Positions 1-8,754 of a DNA stretch of 33,993 bases are shown here, in pieces. Origin of the DNA: Acidobacteriota bacterium. GTDB taxonomy: Bacteria > Acidobacteriota > Terriglobia > Terriglobales > Acidobacteriaceae. The stretch's first letter is position 1; the number at the start of each line of letters is the position of its first letter. The notes under the pieces are model-generated. The model was not told the origin of the DNA, ran no database searches, and saw nothing but the letters and a program-made list of their open reading frames with translations. The stretch is from NCBI GenBank assembly GCA_013289875.1, contig JABCZC010000047.1, positions 1-33,993 on the forward strand, in the 5' to 3' direction. The translations under genes and the position numbers were made by a program.

Positions 1-1161
1 ATTCGATCCGAAGATGGCTTCACCACCCGTCTCATAGGCGATGTCGTTCATGGCGGAGTGCAGCGTGCTGCGGTTTGTGAATTGCTGGGCCTCCGTATCT
101 CCCAGGGTGTGTTTGACACTGTTTGAACCATTTCCACCGCTGGTGACGCCGGATGATCCGGTCATCGCCGCCATCGCGCTTCCCGATACATCGACGCCTA
201 CACCGCCAACCTCCAGGCCTGCGGCGCTGATGGGATAGACGGCGATCTGGGCGTCGGCAATCACCTTCGCCGTATCCGCCACGGCGTTTACGTCGGCAGC
301 GCGCATATCCGCCATGGGGAGTGTGCTGTACTGCAGAGGAGCGGTGATGTTGTACTGCGCCTGCAGGGTGAGGCTGAAGGGAAAACTCCCCGACAGCCAG
401 AAGAGATTCTTCCTGCCGGGATAACCGGCGGCGGCGTGGGAGATCTGGGCAAATGCCATCAGGGTGACGCGCTGGCGAATCTCCGCCGTCTGCTCGTTTT
501 CAAAGGTCAGTTGGTTGGCGAGCGCCTGGATGGAGCTCCCCGGATCGCGGCCACCGAGGGCATCCTGCATGACCCCCAGCCCGTCGATGTCGCGCTGCTG
601 CTCGGCGTCGGATTGATAGAGCCGCATGTTTTTCGGATTGATCAGCTTTGCCGCCGCGACCAGCAGGTCGGAGCTGCCGGTGAAGCTCTGGAACATGTGT
701 AACTGATCGGAAAGCACAAACAGCGCGACCTGCTGCCCGGGCGGAAGAGCTTTGAGGAAATCGAGCATCTGCTTGCGCGCATACTGCTGGTCCTGGGAAG
801 ACGTGTTCACCAGGTCGAAGAGAACGATATTGACTGAGCCCACCGGGCCACGATCGGGAACGTTTGTGAACACGTTTTTGGCAACGGGTGGCGGCGCGGT
901 CGGACGCGGCGCGCCGATGTCATAGGTATGCGCAGTGAAAAAATCGATCTGCTGCGACTTGCCGTCTTCAAGGACCTTGAAGTCGTTCTGCGTAAGGCCG
1001 CGAACCAGCCTGCCCGAGGAATCGTGCACGACGACGTCTACGTAGACGAGGCGGGTGATGATGCGGATGGTCGTGTCGGGAGTCGTTGAGGCGGTTTGCG
1101 CTAAGGCCAGAGCGGGACAAAGGAAAACTGCGAGAAGGCGATGAATTCGGGAGGTGAGCAT
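1..1161 (-). CDS. VWFA-related Acidobacterial domain protein, secreted, C-terminus outside window
   Basis: The frame is open from an ATG at 1161 down to base 1, giving 387 N-terminal residues; the 3' end lies outside the window. The protein begins with a Sec signal peptide (about residues 1-22, ending in ALA-QT). It then has the segment LVYVDVVVHDSSGRLVRGLT, followed by FKVLEDGKSQQIDFF, which is the hallmark start of the VWFA-related Acidobacterial family (TIGR03436). A VWA-like core follows, beginning at VNIVLFDLVNT. The classical metal-binding DxSxS is replaced by D-L-V-N-T, so metal binding through a normal MIDAS is doubtful. It is a diverged paralogue of the gene at 2067-3770, sharing AGYPGRKNLFWL and AQIAVYPIS. 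The role of the family is not known; an extracytoplasmic adhesion or scaffold role is only a guess. The family assignment is firm and the function is not. Confidence 0.88.
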   Translation of the reverse strand, partial: MLTSRIHRLLAVFLCPALALAQTASTTPDTTIRIITRLVYVDVVVHDSSGRLVRGLTQNDFKVLEDGKSQQIDFFTAHTYDIGAPRPTAPPPVAKNVFTNVPDRGPVGSVNIVLFDLVNTSSQDQQYARKQMLDFLKALPPGQQVALFVLSDQLHMFQSFTGSSDLLVAAAKLINPKNMRLYQSDAEQQRDIDGLGVMQDALGGRDPGSSIQALANQLTFENEQTAEIRQRVTLMAFAQISHAAAGYPGRKNLFWLSGSFPFSLTLQAQYNITAPLQYSTLPMADMRAADVNAVADTAKVIADAQIAVYPISAAGLEVGGVGVDVSGSAMAAMTGSSGVTSGGNGSNSVKHTLGDTEAQQFTNRSTLHSAMNDIAYETGGEAIFGSN

Positions 1162-1321
1162 GAGCCTCTTTTATAAGTTGGCGTGACGATGCATTGGCAC
1201 GTAACTGAATGCTATCTGAGTGAGAACAGACTTTGGAACGATGAAAAAGCGGATAGCTGATTTTCATTCCCTTAGTTGGCCAGGTCTGCTAGCATTCTTC
1301 CGCTTTTCCAGGAGGAAACCC

Positions 1322-1855
1322 ATGGCTTCCAATGTCCGCCGTCTTGCCTTTTGTGTAGTCATTGTCTTCGCCGCTTCGGCAGCGTTTGCATTGCCAGTAG
1401 GCCAGATGTCCTGCACTTCAAGCGCTCAAACTCTCACCTTCAATGTCAGCTACTTTGATCTTGGTGTGACCCAGACCGTCAATATCGGTTCCGCGAGCGG
1501 CGGCGCGGGAGCGGGCAAGGCCACTTTCCAACCGCTCGTCGTTCATACCTCTTTCGTTCCTTTTCGGAGCTTGTTTGCCGCGGCGGAAGCCGGCAGCCAT
1601 TTTGAGACCTGCACGCTTACAACGAGGAACTCCACCGGCGAAGTCATCGAGTTTACGCTGAAAATCGTGTTGGTCCAACAAGTGGATGCTATCGCCCAGT
1701 CTGCCACCGCCGACTCTGCCCGCACCGCGTACACGGAGGTCAATTTTGTGTATGGCTCCGTACAGGTAACTTCGCCCGGAAGTGACGCCGATGATGGCGG
1801 ATCTAGTCCGGCAAACGATGGCTGGGTCAAGGTGAAGGACCGGCCATCGAATTAG
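1322..1855 (+). CDS. Hcp-like (type VI tube family) small protein with Sec signal peptide
   Basis: The product has 177 residues. I chose the ATG at 1322 because AGGAGG lies just upstream and a clean signal peptide follows (residues 1-23, basic MASNVRR then a hydrophobic core ending AFA). The longer in-frame start at 1220 would bury this signal. After the signal, the Gly/Ala-rich GSASGGAGAGKATFQPLVV (about 56-74), a SLFAAAEAGSHF segment (83-94), and alternating beta strands ending in TEVNFVYGSVQV (138-149) resemble the Hcp1/DUF796 family of type VI secretion tube proteins. The last 25 residues are a polar tail rich in Asp, Gly and Ser. Typical Hcp proteins have no Sec signal, and no other T6SS gene is visible here, so this is probably a stand-alone exported Hcp-fold protein. 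It sits between two VWFA-related genes on the opposite strand. The family call rests on pattern recognition only. Confidence 0.68.
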   Translation: MASNVRRLAFCVVIVFAASAAFALPVGQMSCTSSAQTLTFNVSYFDLGVTQTVNIGSASGGAGAGKATFQPLVVHTSFVPFRSLFAAAEAGSHFETCTLTTRNSTGEVIEFTLKIVLVQQVDAIAQSATADSARTAYTEVNFVYGSVQVTSPGSDADDGGSSPANDGWVKVKDRPSN

Positions 1856-2066
1856 CTGTTTTCTTGCGCGATGCTTGCGCCTTCGATTTCATTGCATTGA
1901 GACTATCGGATCGAGCGGATCGTCCTTACGGGCTGGGCCTGCCTCGTTATGGAAGCTTCTCCTCGGAGCATTGGTGCGGTTCTGGTTGCCGGAATCGCAA
2001 TCATCGGCTGGAGCTTTTGTCGCGCCCAGGATGGGAACGGTAGCCGTGCCGGATAGTTTTCGCTGA

Positions 2067-3770
2067 TTATTGGGTTGCGGCGCGGACGGACGCGATCTCG
2101 ACCGGCATGTCGAGTGTGCCGGTGTGCTGGTTGGCAAGGTCGATGACACCGAGGCGCAGGCGGTAGCTGCCCGGCGGGAGCGCCAATTCCTGGTGCATGG
2201 GCATGCCGGAGGTGAACAGCTTGCGGAATGCTTCGGGGTCGAGATCGACGATGTAGTGGCCGGAAGTCTGGGGCAGATTGGCCAGCTGCTTGTCTGCCTT
2301 TGCTTTGCCGCCAGACTCATTTTCAGGGATGGCGATAAGCGTGACGAGAAGATGTGCGTGACGGCGGCCGCGGGAGTCGGTCGAGAAATCGACGTTGGCC
2401 GGGTCGATGGTGGAGTCGATGCGAACAGCAGGGTGTTGGACATCGGGAAGTAGTACCTTCGACTTGAGCAGCAGCATGGTGGAGTCGGGGGTGCCGGGCT
2501 GGAGTGCAGCATTCAGCCGGTCGGCTGGATTCACTGCGACCGCAGGCTGATCGGGAACTGCGTAGTAGCCGCGCCGGTAAGCGAGTGAGACGTGCTGATC
2601 CAACTTGAGGGTGATCTTGCGGAAGTGCCCGTTCCAGTTCTCGTTTTCGGGCCGGTACGCCAGCGTATAGTAGTTCGATCCATCTTCGAAGCCGCGAGCC
2701 AGCGCGCCCGCAAAGTCGTTGGTCCCGTAGTAGGCACGGCCGCCGGTGGTGTCGGCCATGTTATTGAGCATCTCGTGCATGGCATTGCGCTGGCTGAACT
2801 GCCGGGCAAATTCCCGACCGTTCTGCGGATCTATGTTTGATTCCGGCCCAATTCCCCCAAGCTCCAGACCGGCCAGGCTAATGGGATAGATCGCGATCTG
2901 CGCGCTGGCGACTGCGCGGTTGGCATCGGCCATATCCGCCGTGTTCATGGAATTGCCGGCTATGGCTTGAGACAGGTCGTTGATCTCGAGCGTCGGTCCG
3001 CCGTAGAGCGGGAAGTTATCCGCGAGCCAGAAGAGATTTTTTCGTCCCGGGTAGCCGCTGACGGCAGCACCGATCTGGGCAAGCGCCGTTTGCGTAATGT
3101 CGGCCGCGCGCTGCGCATCTTCGCCGCCCTGAAAATTGAACCCATCGCTGACGGGGTTTATACCCGATGCGCTCCTGCCCACGGCTGCGGCAAATGCCTG
3201 TCCCAAAGCGATATCCTGCTGCTGCTGGCCTTGTGTTTCGACCGTTGAGGATTCCAACTTCATCGCCTTCGCCGCGGCGAGCAGGCGGTCGGTGCTGCCC
3301 GTGAAGCTTTGCAGCATTCTCAGGCGAGTGCCGAGAACGAAAAGCGCCGTCTGCCGTCCCGGAGGCAGGTTCTCGAGAAAGCGGATCATCTGCTTGCGCG
3401 CGTAAAGCTGGTCCTGCGGGGCAGTATTGAAAAAATCGAACAGGATAATGTTGACCGAGTTCCCTTGCTCGCCACCAGGAGCCACATTGCTGAAGCTGAG
3501 GGAACTGTCTTGATTTCCCGCTTCGACAGACGCCGGAGGCACGTCGTGGGTGTGATCGCGGAAGTAGTCGATCTTCTGCGGCTTGCCGTCTTCCAAGACG
3601 CGAAAATCCTTCTCGGTAAGCCCGCGCACGATGCGGCCGTAACTGTCGCGCACCACCACATCTACATAGACGATGCGCGATGTGACGTGAATGATGTTGT
3701 CGGGGGCAGTCTGAGCCAGTCCGAGAATCGGGGCAAGAAGAAGCGGCAACAGGCGATGGATCCGGAACAT
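2067..3770 (-). CDS. VWFA-related Acidobacterial domain protein, secreted
   Basis: A complete 567-residue paralogue of the truncated gene at the left edge. It starts with a signal peptide (residues 1-20, ending GLAQ). The conserved N-terminal module IVYVDVVVRDSYGRIVRGLT, then FRVLEDGKPQKIDYF, spans about residues 33-70, and the VWA-like domain runs from about 105 to 385. The expected MIDAS DxSxS is D-F-F-N-T (from D112). Other landmarks are the Rossmann-like strands NIILF, TALFVLG and NLFWLADN, and the segment YYTLAYRPENENWNGHFRKITLKL that closes the VWA region in this family. A C-terminal beta-rich domain of about 150 residues follows. The protein probably acts outside the cytoplasm. No partner can be named from the context; the Hcp-like gene lies between the two paralogues on the other strand. 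Confidence 0.9.
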   Translation of the reverse strand: MFRIHRLLPLLLAPILGLAQTAPDNIIHVTSRIVYVDVVVRDSYGRIVRGLTEKDFRVLEDGKPQKIDYFRDHTHDVPPASVEAGNQDSSLSFSNVAPGGEQGNSVNIILFDFFNTAPQDQLYARKQMIRFLENLPPGRQTALFVLGTRLRMLQSFTGSTDRLLAAAKAMKLESSTVETQGQQQQDIALGQAFAAAVGRSASGINPVSDGFNFQGGEDAQRAADITQTALAQIGAAVSGYPGRKNLFWLADNFPLYGGPTLEINDLSQAIAGNSMNTADMADANRAVASAQIAIYPISLAGLELGGIGPESNIDPQNGREFARQFSQRNAMHEMLNNMADTTGGRAYYGTNDFAGALARGFEDGSNYYTLAYRPENENWNGHFRKITLKLDQHVSLAYRRGYYAVPDQPAVAVNPADRLNAALQPGTPDSTMLLLKSKVLLPDVQHPAVRIDSTIDPANVDFSTDSRGRRHAHLLVTLIAIPENESGGKAKADKQLANLPQTSGHYIVDLDPEAFRKLFTSGMPMHQELALPPGSYRLRLGVIDLANQHTGTLDMPVEIASVRAATQ

Positions 3771-3913
3771 CCGAGCATTAACCTTTCTGCCGGCACACTG
3801 CTGCGAAGCGAAAACTACAGGCTTCTTCGCATGGTATTAGACGGAGAGCTCTGGAAGATAGTTCTTTATGGCCCGCGTGCACCGTGCCGGATTGGGTCGG
3901 CGGTTCTGCGCGG

Positions 3914-5707
3914 TTAGAGGCGGTGATGACCGCCGCTATGTCCGCCGAAATGACCGCCGGAGCTGGAGTGGCCGCCGCCGAAGGGATGGAATCCGCCCGA
4001 GTGGCCACCGCCGAAATTCTTCGGCGCCTTGAATTCCTTCGGTTCCTTGAAGCCGTGTCCGCCGCCGTAGGGATTGTCAGAGCCATGTCCGCTGCCGAAG
4101 GGATGAAACCCGCCCGAGTGCTGGGGTTTTGCGGACGAGTTCATGAAACCGTTGCTCGCGAAGGCTGAAGAGGAGCGCTGTCCATAGTTTCCGCGCTGGA
4201 AATCTGTTGAGGGCGATCGATAAGCCTGGTATGCGCCGCCGTAAGTCTGGGCCGGACGGCTGGCATAGGCGGATCCGGAGTAGGGGGTCCCGGAATACGT
4301 TGAGCGGGGAGTTGTGGTTCCGGGGTAAGTAGTTCGGGGAAAGCTGGAGCCGTAACCGGGACGGCTGTAATTCTGTGCGTAGGGCTGGGTTCTGTTCATC
4401 GCGACGGGGTTTCGATTATAGGCCTGGAGCGAGCCCCCATAGCTTTGGCCCGGACGCGCGGCGTATCCGGCTCCGTAGGAGCGATTTATGTCCGGACGAT
4501 TGTAGGCCTGACCGTAGCTGGTCTGCGGCCTGTTAACCGGTTGCAGCGGCGGGCGCGTGCTGCCGAATGCGGAGGGCTGGTAGCCGCGATTGTAGTTCTC
4601 GCGCGACCCGTTGCTCGCATAGGCGCCCTGCGATCTCAGGTATCCCTGGGATGCTGGCGGTGCATATCCGCGACTCGGCTGGCCATAGCCGGACCGGAAA
4701 TACCGTGGACCTCCATGCGGAAGGCCCCAGTCAGCCACGGAAGTGCTGTTCGAGGCGTAGTTCGATTGATGGAAGAGCACGTTCTGGGTGAGCCAGTTGA
4801 GTCCCCAGCCGAGCCAGCCCCATGGGGTGCTGCTGAAGGCGGACATGGCCATGCCGAGGCCGAATCGCAACGTAGATGAGTTGAGGAATGAGCCCAGCGC
4901 GCCGAAGAGTGAGAAGCCCGGATACGGCGAGACGGGTTGACCATAGACGGTCCACGGATTGTATGCGGGGACATAAACCACCTGCGGATTTGCCGGGACA
5001 ATCTGGACGTATCCCTGGTTGTAGCTCACCAGCTGCTGCGGCGTGGTTTGCAGGCTTCCGGCGGCCTGGGCGCGCTGGCGCATGATCTGAACCGCCTGAA
5101 GCACGTCCTGCGGCTGGTTGTAATAGGCGTTGCCGAGAGCTGAAGTCCAGGCGAGGTTCGCGTCCATTTCGGAGAGGACCTGCGGAAACGCGGTGAGCGC
5201 CTTTACACTGGAGTCCCAGTTTTGCAGGCCGGCTGCGGCGGCGATCTGGTCGGGCGAAGCGTAGCTCTGCGCCTGTCGCCAGCCATCGGCGTCGGCGACC
5301 TGCGCGGGATAGGTGGATGCGGCGAGGATGATGGCGATGAGCTGGTCAGGGTAAAGCGCGATGGGCGCGATCAGCTGGTCGAGTTGGTCGGGGCTTAAAG
5401 CCTGAGCCTGGCCGTTGGTGGGTTGCTGTGGATACTGGCTCGATGGGTACGACTGCTGCGCGTAGGGTTGCTGCTGCGCATAGGGTTGCTGCTGCGCATA
5501 GGGTTGCTGCTGCGCATAGGGTTGCTGCTGCGCATAGGGTTGCTGCTGCGCGTAGGCGGACTGCTGGCCGGAATCGTCCTGAGCATTGGGATTGTAAGGC
5601 TGGTCCATATTGGCGTCCGGCTCGGGGGGCGCCTGGGCGAAAAGCCGATGGCTGCCGAGTGACAGCAAAAATAGCGCCAGGGTCAATACGGTCAGGCGTT
5701 TGAACAC
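3914..5707 (-). CDS. Secreted DUF3300 protein with QPYAQQ repeats and Gly/His-rich tail
   Basis: I favour the GTG at 5707, which has GGAG eight bases upstream and gives a typical signal peptide (FKRLTVLTLALFLLSLGSHRLFA, then cut). An ATG at 5815 in the same frame is possible, but it would place about 36 extra residues before the hydrophobic core. With the GTG start the protein has 597 residues. After the signal come a Gln/Tyr/Pro-rich stretch with five QPYAQQ repeats (about 57-86), then the DUF3300 domain (about 105-275: LDQLIAPIALYPDQLIAIILAA, later QVVYVPAYNPWTVYG). A long low-complexity region rich in Tyr, Ser, Arg and Gly follows. The C-terminus is rich in Gly and His (GGGHSGGFHPFGGGHSS type), which could bind metal ions, although that is inference. 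The function of DUF3300 is unknown; the protein probably lies in the periplasm or outer membrane. Confidence 0.87.
   Translation of the reverse strand: MFKRLTVLTLALFLLSLGSHRLFAQAPPEPDANMDQPYNPNAQDDSGQQSAYAQQQPYAQQQPYAQQQPYAQQQPYAQQQPYAQQSYPSSQYPQQPTNGQAQALSPDQLDQLIAPIALYPDQLIAIILAASTYPAQVADADGWRQAQSYASPDQIAAAAGLQNWDSSVKALTAFPQVLSEMDANLAWTSALGNAYYNQPQDVLQAVQIMRQRAQAAGSLQTTPQQLVSYNQGYVQIVPANPQVVYVPAYNPWTVYGQPVSPYPGFSLFGALGSFLNSSTLRFGLGMAMSAFSSTPWGWLGWGLNWLTQNVLFHQSNYASNSTSVADWGLPHGGPRYFRSGYGQPSRGYAPPASQGYLRSQGAYASNGSRENYNRGYQPSAFGSTRPPLQPVNRPQTSYGQAYNRPDINRSYGAGYAARPGQSYGGSLQAYNRNPVAMNRTQPYAQNYSRPGYGSSFPRTTYPGTTTPRSTYSGTPYSGSAYASRPAQTYGGAYQAYRSPSTDFQRGNYGQRSSSAFASNGFMNSSAKPQHSGGFHPFGSGHGSDNPYGGGHGFKEPKEFKAPKNFGGGHSGGFHPFGGGHSSSGGHFGGHSGGHHRL
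5453..5560 (-). repeat. 18-bp in-frame tandem repeat encoding QPYAQQ
   Basis: Five consecutive 18-bp units (5453-5542) are nearly identical on the plus strand, each reading ctgctgcgcatagggttg with a single a/g change in the first. A sixth, diverged unit (5543-5560) follows. In the coding (minus) sense each full unit gives Gln-Pro-Tyr-Ala-Gln-Gln. The near-perfect DNA identity, including synonymous positions, points to recent slippage or unequal crossing-over, so copy number may vary between strains. It lies between the signal peptide and the DUF3300 domain and probably forms a flexible linker. Confidence 0.95.
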
Positions 5708-6028
5708 CGGCGACACTCCGATTCCGGGAGCGCGAGACGACTTTCTGGTTGAACCAAACGAAGAACGAAAAAATACGACGGTACGCGAGGCGTGCAAGTG
5801 CTCTTGCAGTCTCATTTCCCCTCTCAGTGGCCCACGCAAACTCACTCCGCACTGAGTTGGCGTTTCAGGCCGCGACGGGCTGGGTTTCCGGCCCGCGGCC
5901 AACATACTCTTGCCGTTCCAGACCCTTCCGAAGCCAGAGTATATCCGGCAGGGCCGAGAAACAGTCAACTGGGCGTAGACCCGGGATTCCGGGATTAGTT
6001 CCGCGAGAACTCCACATTTTTTTAACGC
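5708..6028. other. Intergenic stretch between GH3 gene and DUF3300 gene
   Basis: About 320 bases without a convincing gene. It holds the presumed leader of the minus-strand DUF3300 gene. An open frame extends upstream to 5968, but its residues have no family signature. A tandem CCGGGATT duplication lies at 5981-5996. I see no hairpin followed by a T-run that would clearly end the GH3 transcript. Confidence 0.5.
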
Positions 6029-8614
6029 TTACTGGACATTGAAGTCCCGGGTCAATGGGGTGTTCTCCGAGGAGTCGCCGACGAACACCGTGAACTGGCC
6101 GGGATCGACTTTCCAGTTGTTAGAAGCGACATCCCAGTAGGCCAGCGATCGCTTGTCGAGCGTGAGTGATACGTGCTGCGTAACCCCCGGCTCGATGTTC
6201 ACCTTTTGATATCCCTTGAGTTCCTTCATCGGACGCTTGACCTTTGCCGATGGATCGCCGACATACAGCTGCGCGACCGTGGCACCGGCGCGCGTGCCGG
6301 TGTTGGTCACGTCGAAGGAGACGGTAATTGGGCCAGCCGCCATGACCGATTCCGGAGAGACCTGCAGGTTCGCAAACGAGAAGGTAGTGTAAGACAGGCC
6401 GAATCCAAAGGGAAACAGGGGTTTTTTGTTCATGCTTGTGTAATACCGGTAGCCGAGGAAGACGCCTTCGGCATATTTCACGTGCGGCGTCTCGCCGGCT
6501 GGCACTGGCGGCGCGTAGTAGTTGTCGTGGGTCGGATTATCCTCCCACGCGCGCTCGAAGCTCGCGGGTAGATGGCCTTCAGGCGAGCGTATGCCGAAGA
6601 CAATTTCCGCCAGCGCCTGTCCGCCTTCCTGTCCTGGATACCAGTTGTGCAACAGCGCGGGGACCTTGTCAATCCATGCGCGCATATCGACCCCGCCGCC
6701 GCCGGTGATGGCGACAATGGTGTTTTTGTTGGCGGCGCTGATCGCTTGAATCAGTTCGTCCTGACCCCAGGGCAGTGCGAAAGTGCGGTCCATGCCTTCG
6801 CTCTCGGTCTGGGCGTCAAAGCCGACAGAGACGAGCGTGACGTCAGCCATGGAAGCGATCTTCTTCGCCTCGGGCGAGATAAGGTCGTCGACGGAATGAA
6901 TGCCAAGGCCAGCCTTGATGTTGTTGCCGTCGGGCACGTAATCAAACTGAATTTTGACGACCTTGCCCGCAGTCAAAGGAAGCTGAGTCGATTTTGGCGC
7001 CTGCCCTTCGTGCTTCCTTTCTCCAAGGACCTGCTCGCCATCGACGAGCAGCTTGTAGGTGTCGCCGCCGTCCGCCGCAGTGACAAAAATGTATTGTCCC
7101 GTCGTCTTCGGCAGATAGTCTGCGGTGTAACGAATACTTTGTTTACCCTTGCTCAATAGCGCGGATCCCTCACCTCCCCATGTGTCAATGTGGGCCACCT
7201 GCGTGACGGTTGGGGTGCCGCTAAAGTTGGGGTTGTCGAAGACCTCGAGCTTGATGCTGGGCTTGCCAAACCAGTCTTCCCAGAAGGGATCGGCAGCCGA
7301 GGACATCGACTGTTCGGTGCCGAAGTGCGTGCGCTGGAAGAGGTCCTTTGTGGTGGGCAGGCCGCGGGCGTAGAGGACCTTTGTCTGCGAGTTGGGAAGG
7401 TTCGCCAGTCCGGTCATGATGCTGATCGAGGCGTAAGGTTCGACCTGGGAGCTGCCCCCGGCTCCGGCAACGATGGGCCAAGCATCCGGCCCGAAGACGG
7501 CGAGAGTTTTCACTTTCGCAGTGTCGAGGGGCAGCAGATTGCCTTCATTCTTGAGCAGAGTGACACTCTCGCGCGCTTCATCGAGCGCTACCTGCTTGCC
7601 GTAGAGGTTGTAGTAGGGGATGGTCAGATCGGTCTGGTCGCGATCGAGAAATCCGAAGCGGATGGCGGTGCGGAAGATGCGGCGCACCTTGTCGTCGATG
7701 CTTGACTCGGAAACCTTGCCGCTCTTGACGGCGGGCAGGAGGTTCTTCGGGTTCATAAACGCGCCATTGGGCATTTCGAGGTCGAGGCCCCCGTTGGCCG
7801 CGCCTACGGCGTCATAGGTCGCGACCCAGTCGGACATGAGGATGCCGTTGAAGCCCCATTCCTTCTTGAGGATTTCATTGTTGAGGTGGTTGTTCTGCGT
7901 AGCGTGAACGCCGTTGACGAGGTTGTAGGAATTCATCACCGAGCCCACATTCGCAACCTTCACCGCCGCTTCGAATGCGGGCAGGTAGAGTTCGCGCAGG
8001 GTGCGCTCGTCCAGGTCAGAGCTCACGTTGTGCCGGTCGTACTCCTGGTTATTGGCGGCATAGTGCTTGACGGTCGCGATCACGCCCTCGCTCTGCACGC
8101 CTTCAATGTAGGGGACCGCAGTGTGCGCGGAGAGGAAAGGGTCTTCGCCGAAGTACTCAAAATTGCGGCCACCCATGGGAGCGCGGTACATGTTCACTCC
8201 CGGACCCAGGAGGAAATGCACGCCGCGAGCGCGGGCATCCTGAGCAATGGCCATACCCATGCGCCGGGCTAGTTCGGGATCCCAGGTGGCGGCCAGGCCA
8301 ATGCCAGCCGCGTACGCGGTGTCTGGCCCCCACGTGCGGATGCCGTAAGGTCCATCCGACATTTTGAGGCGAGGGAAGCCGGCTGATTCTTCAGCGCGGA
8401 TGAACATGCCATCGACGCCGCCGATGAGATCGAGCTTCTGCTCCAGGGTGAGCCTGGCGATCATGCCATCGATACGCTGCTCAATGGCAGGACTATCGGG
8501 AACCGGTCCAGCGTAGACGGGCGCCTGCGCGTGGAGCGCGGGAGCAACGAGGCAAAGGACGAGGGCCGAGGCAGCGAAGGAAAACGTTTTATTGAGCAAT
8601 TTTACTGACTCCAT
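6029..8614 (-). CDS. Secreted glycoside hydrolase family 3 beta-glucosidase with PA14 insert
   Basis: The product has 861 residues from the ATG at 8614; a TTG 13 codons upstream is less likely because it precedes the signal peptide awkwardly. A signal peptide (1-30, ending ALHAQ) is followed by the GH3 N-terminal TIM barrel with GRNFEYFGEDP (149-159), KHYAANNQE (from 183) and the nucleophile Asp262 in GILMSDW. The GH3 C-terminal sandwich is interrupted by a PA14 domain (about 400-540, with GQYIFVTAADGGDTYKLLVDG), as in many beta-glucosidases where this insert shapes substrate binding. A fibronectin III-like domain ends the protein (VSFDVTNTGTRAGATVAQLYV). By family it removes glucosyl, or less often xylosyl, units from oligosaccharide ends outside the cytoplasm. 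Exact specificity cannot be read. It is divergent from the ABC operon. Confidence 0.93.
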   Translation of the reverse strand: MESVKLLNKTFSFAASALVLCLVAPALHAQAPVYAGPVPDSPAIEQRIDGMIARLTLEQKLDLIGGVDGMFIRAEESAGFPRLKMSDGPYGIRTWGPDTAYAAGIGLAATWDPELARRMGMAIAQDARARGVHFLLGPGVNMYRAPMGGRNFEYFGEDPFLSAHTAVPYIEGVQSEGVIATVKHYAANNQEYDRHNVSSDLDERTLRELYLPAFEAAVKVANVGSVMNSYNLVNGVHATQNNHLNNEILKKEWGFNGILMSDWVATYDAVGAANGGLDLEMPNGAFMNPKNLLPAVKSGKVSESSIDDKVRRIFRTAIRFGFLDRDQTDLTIPYYNLYGKQVALDEARESVTLLKNEGNLLPLDTAKVKTLAVFGPDAWPIVAGAGGSSQVEPYASISIMTGLANLPNSQTKVLYARGLPTTKDLFQRTHFGTEQSMSSAADPFWEDWFGKPSIKLEVFDNPNFSGTPTVTQVAHIDTWGGEGSALLSKGKQSIRYTADYLPKTTGQYIFVTAADGGDTYKLLVDGEQVLGERKHEGQAPKSTQLPLTAGKVVKIQFDYVPDGNNIKAGLGIHSVDDLISPEAKKIASMADVTLVSVGFDAQTESEGMDRTFALPWGQDELIQAISAANKNTIVAITGGGGVDMRAWIDKVPALLHNWYPGQEGGQALAEIVFGIRSPEGHLPASFERAWEDNPTHDNYYAPPVPAGETPHVKYAEGVFLGYRYYTSMNKKPLFPFGFGLSYTTFSFANLQVSPESVMAAGPITVSFDVTNTGTRAGATVAQLYVGDPSAKVKRPMKELKGYQKVNIEPGVTQHVSLTLDKRSLAYWDVASNNWKVDPGQFTVFVGDSSENTPLTRDFNVQ

Positions 8615-8699
8615 AAGCGGGTTAAGGCTAACAAGGACGAGCCGTCCAGGCAATGGCAGCTGCGCCGGTCTTTTCCGCCGTGCGCGTGTGCCTGGACTC

Positions 8700-8728
8700 T
8701 TGACAAACTAAACTGAACCGTTCAGTAT
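8700..8728 (+). promoter_or_regulatory. Promoter with embedded TetR-type operator for the ABC/TetR operon
   Basis: A consensus -35 box TTGACA lies at 8700-8705. A weak -10-like CAGTAT lies 17 bases further on, at 8723-8728. Between and overlapping them is a perfect inverted repeat, ACTGAAC-C-GTTCAGT, at 8712-8726 (two 7-base arms around one central base). Dyads of this size inside a promoter are typical operators for TetR-family repressors, and a TetR gene is the third gene of the operon. The inference is that the ATPase/permease/regulator operon is autorepressed and induced by a ligand, probably a substrate of the exporter. Confidence 0.8.
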
Positions 8729-8754
8729 TGGCAATGGAGTGCAGCGGGGCAGAG

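Noticed and set aside
1322..1855. Type VI secretion gene cluster
   Set aside because: Only one Hcp-like gene is present; no tube-sheath, baseplate, VgrG or ClpV gene is in the window.
5453..5560. CRISPR array
   Set aside because: The units are contiguous 18-bp copies with no spacers, and they translate in frame inside the DUF3300 protein.
5708..5968. N-terminal extension of the DUF3300 protein up to 5968
   Set aside because: The extra residues precede a complete signal peptide and show no conserved pattern; the GTG at 5707 with GGAG explains the start better.
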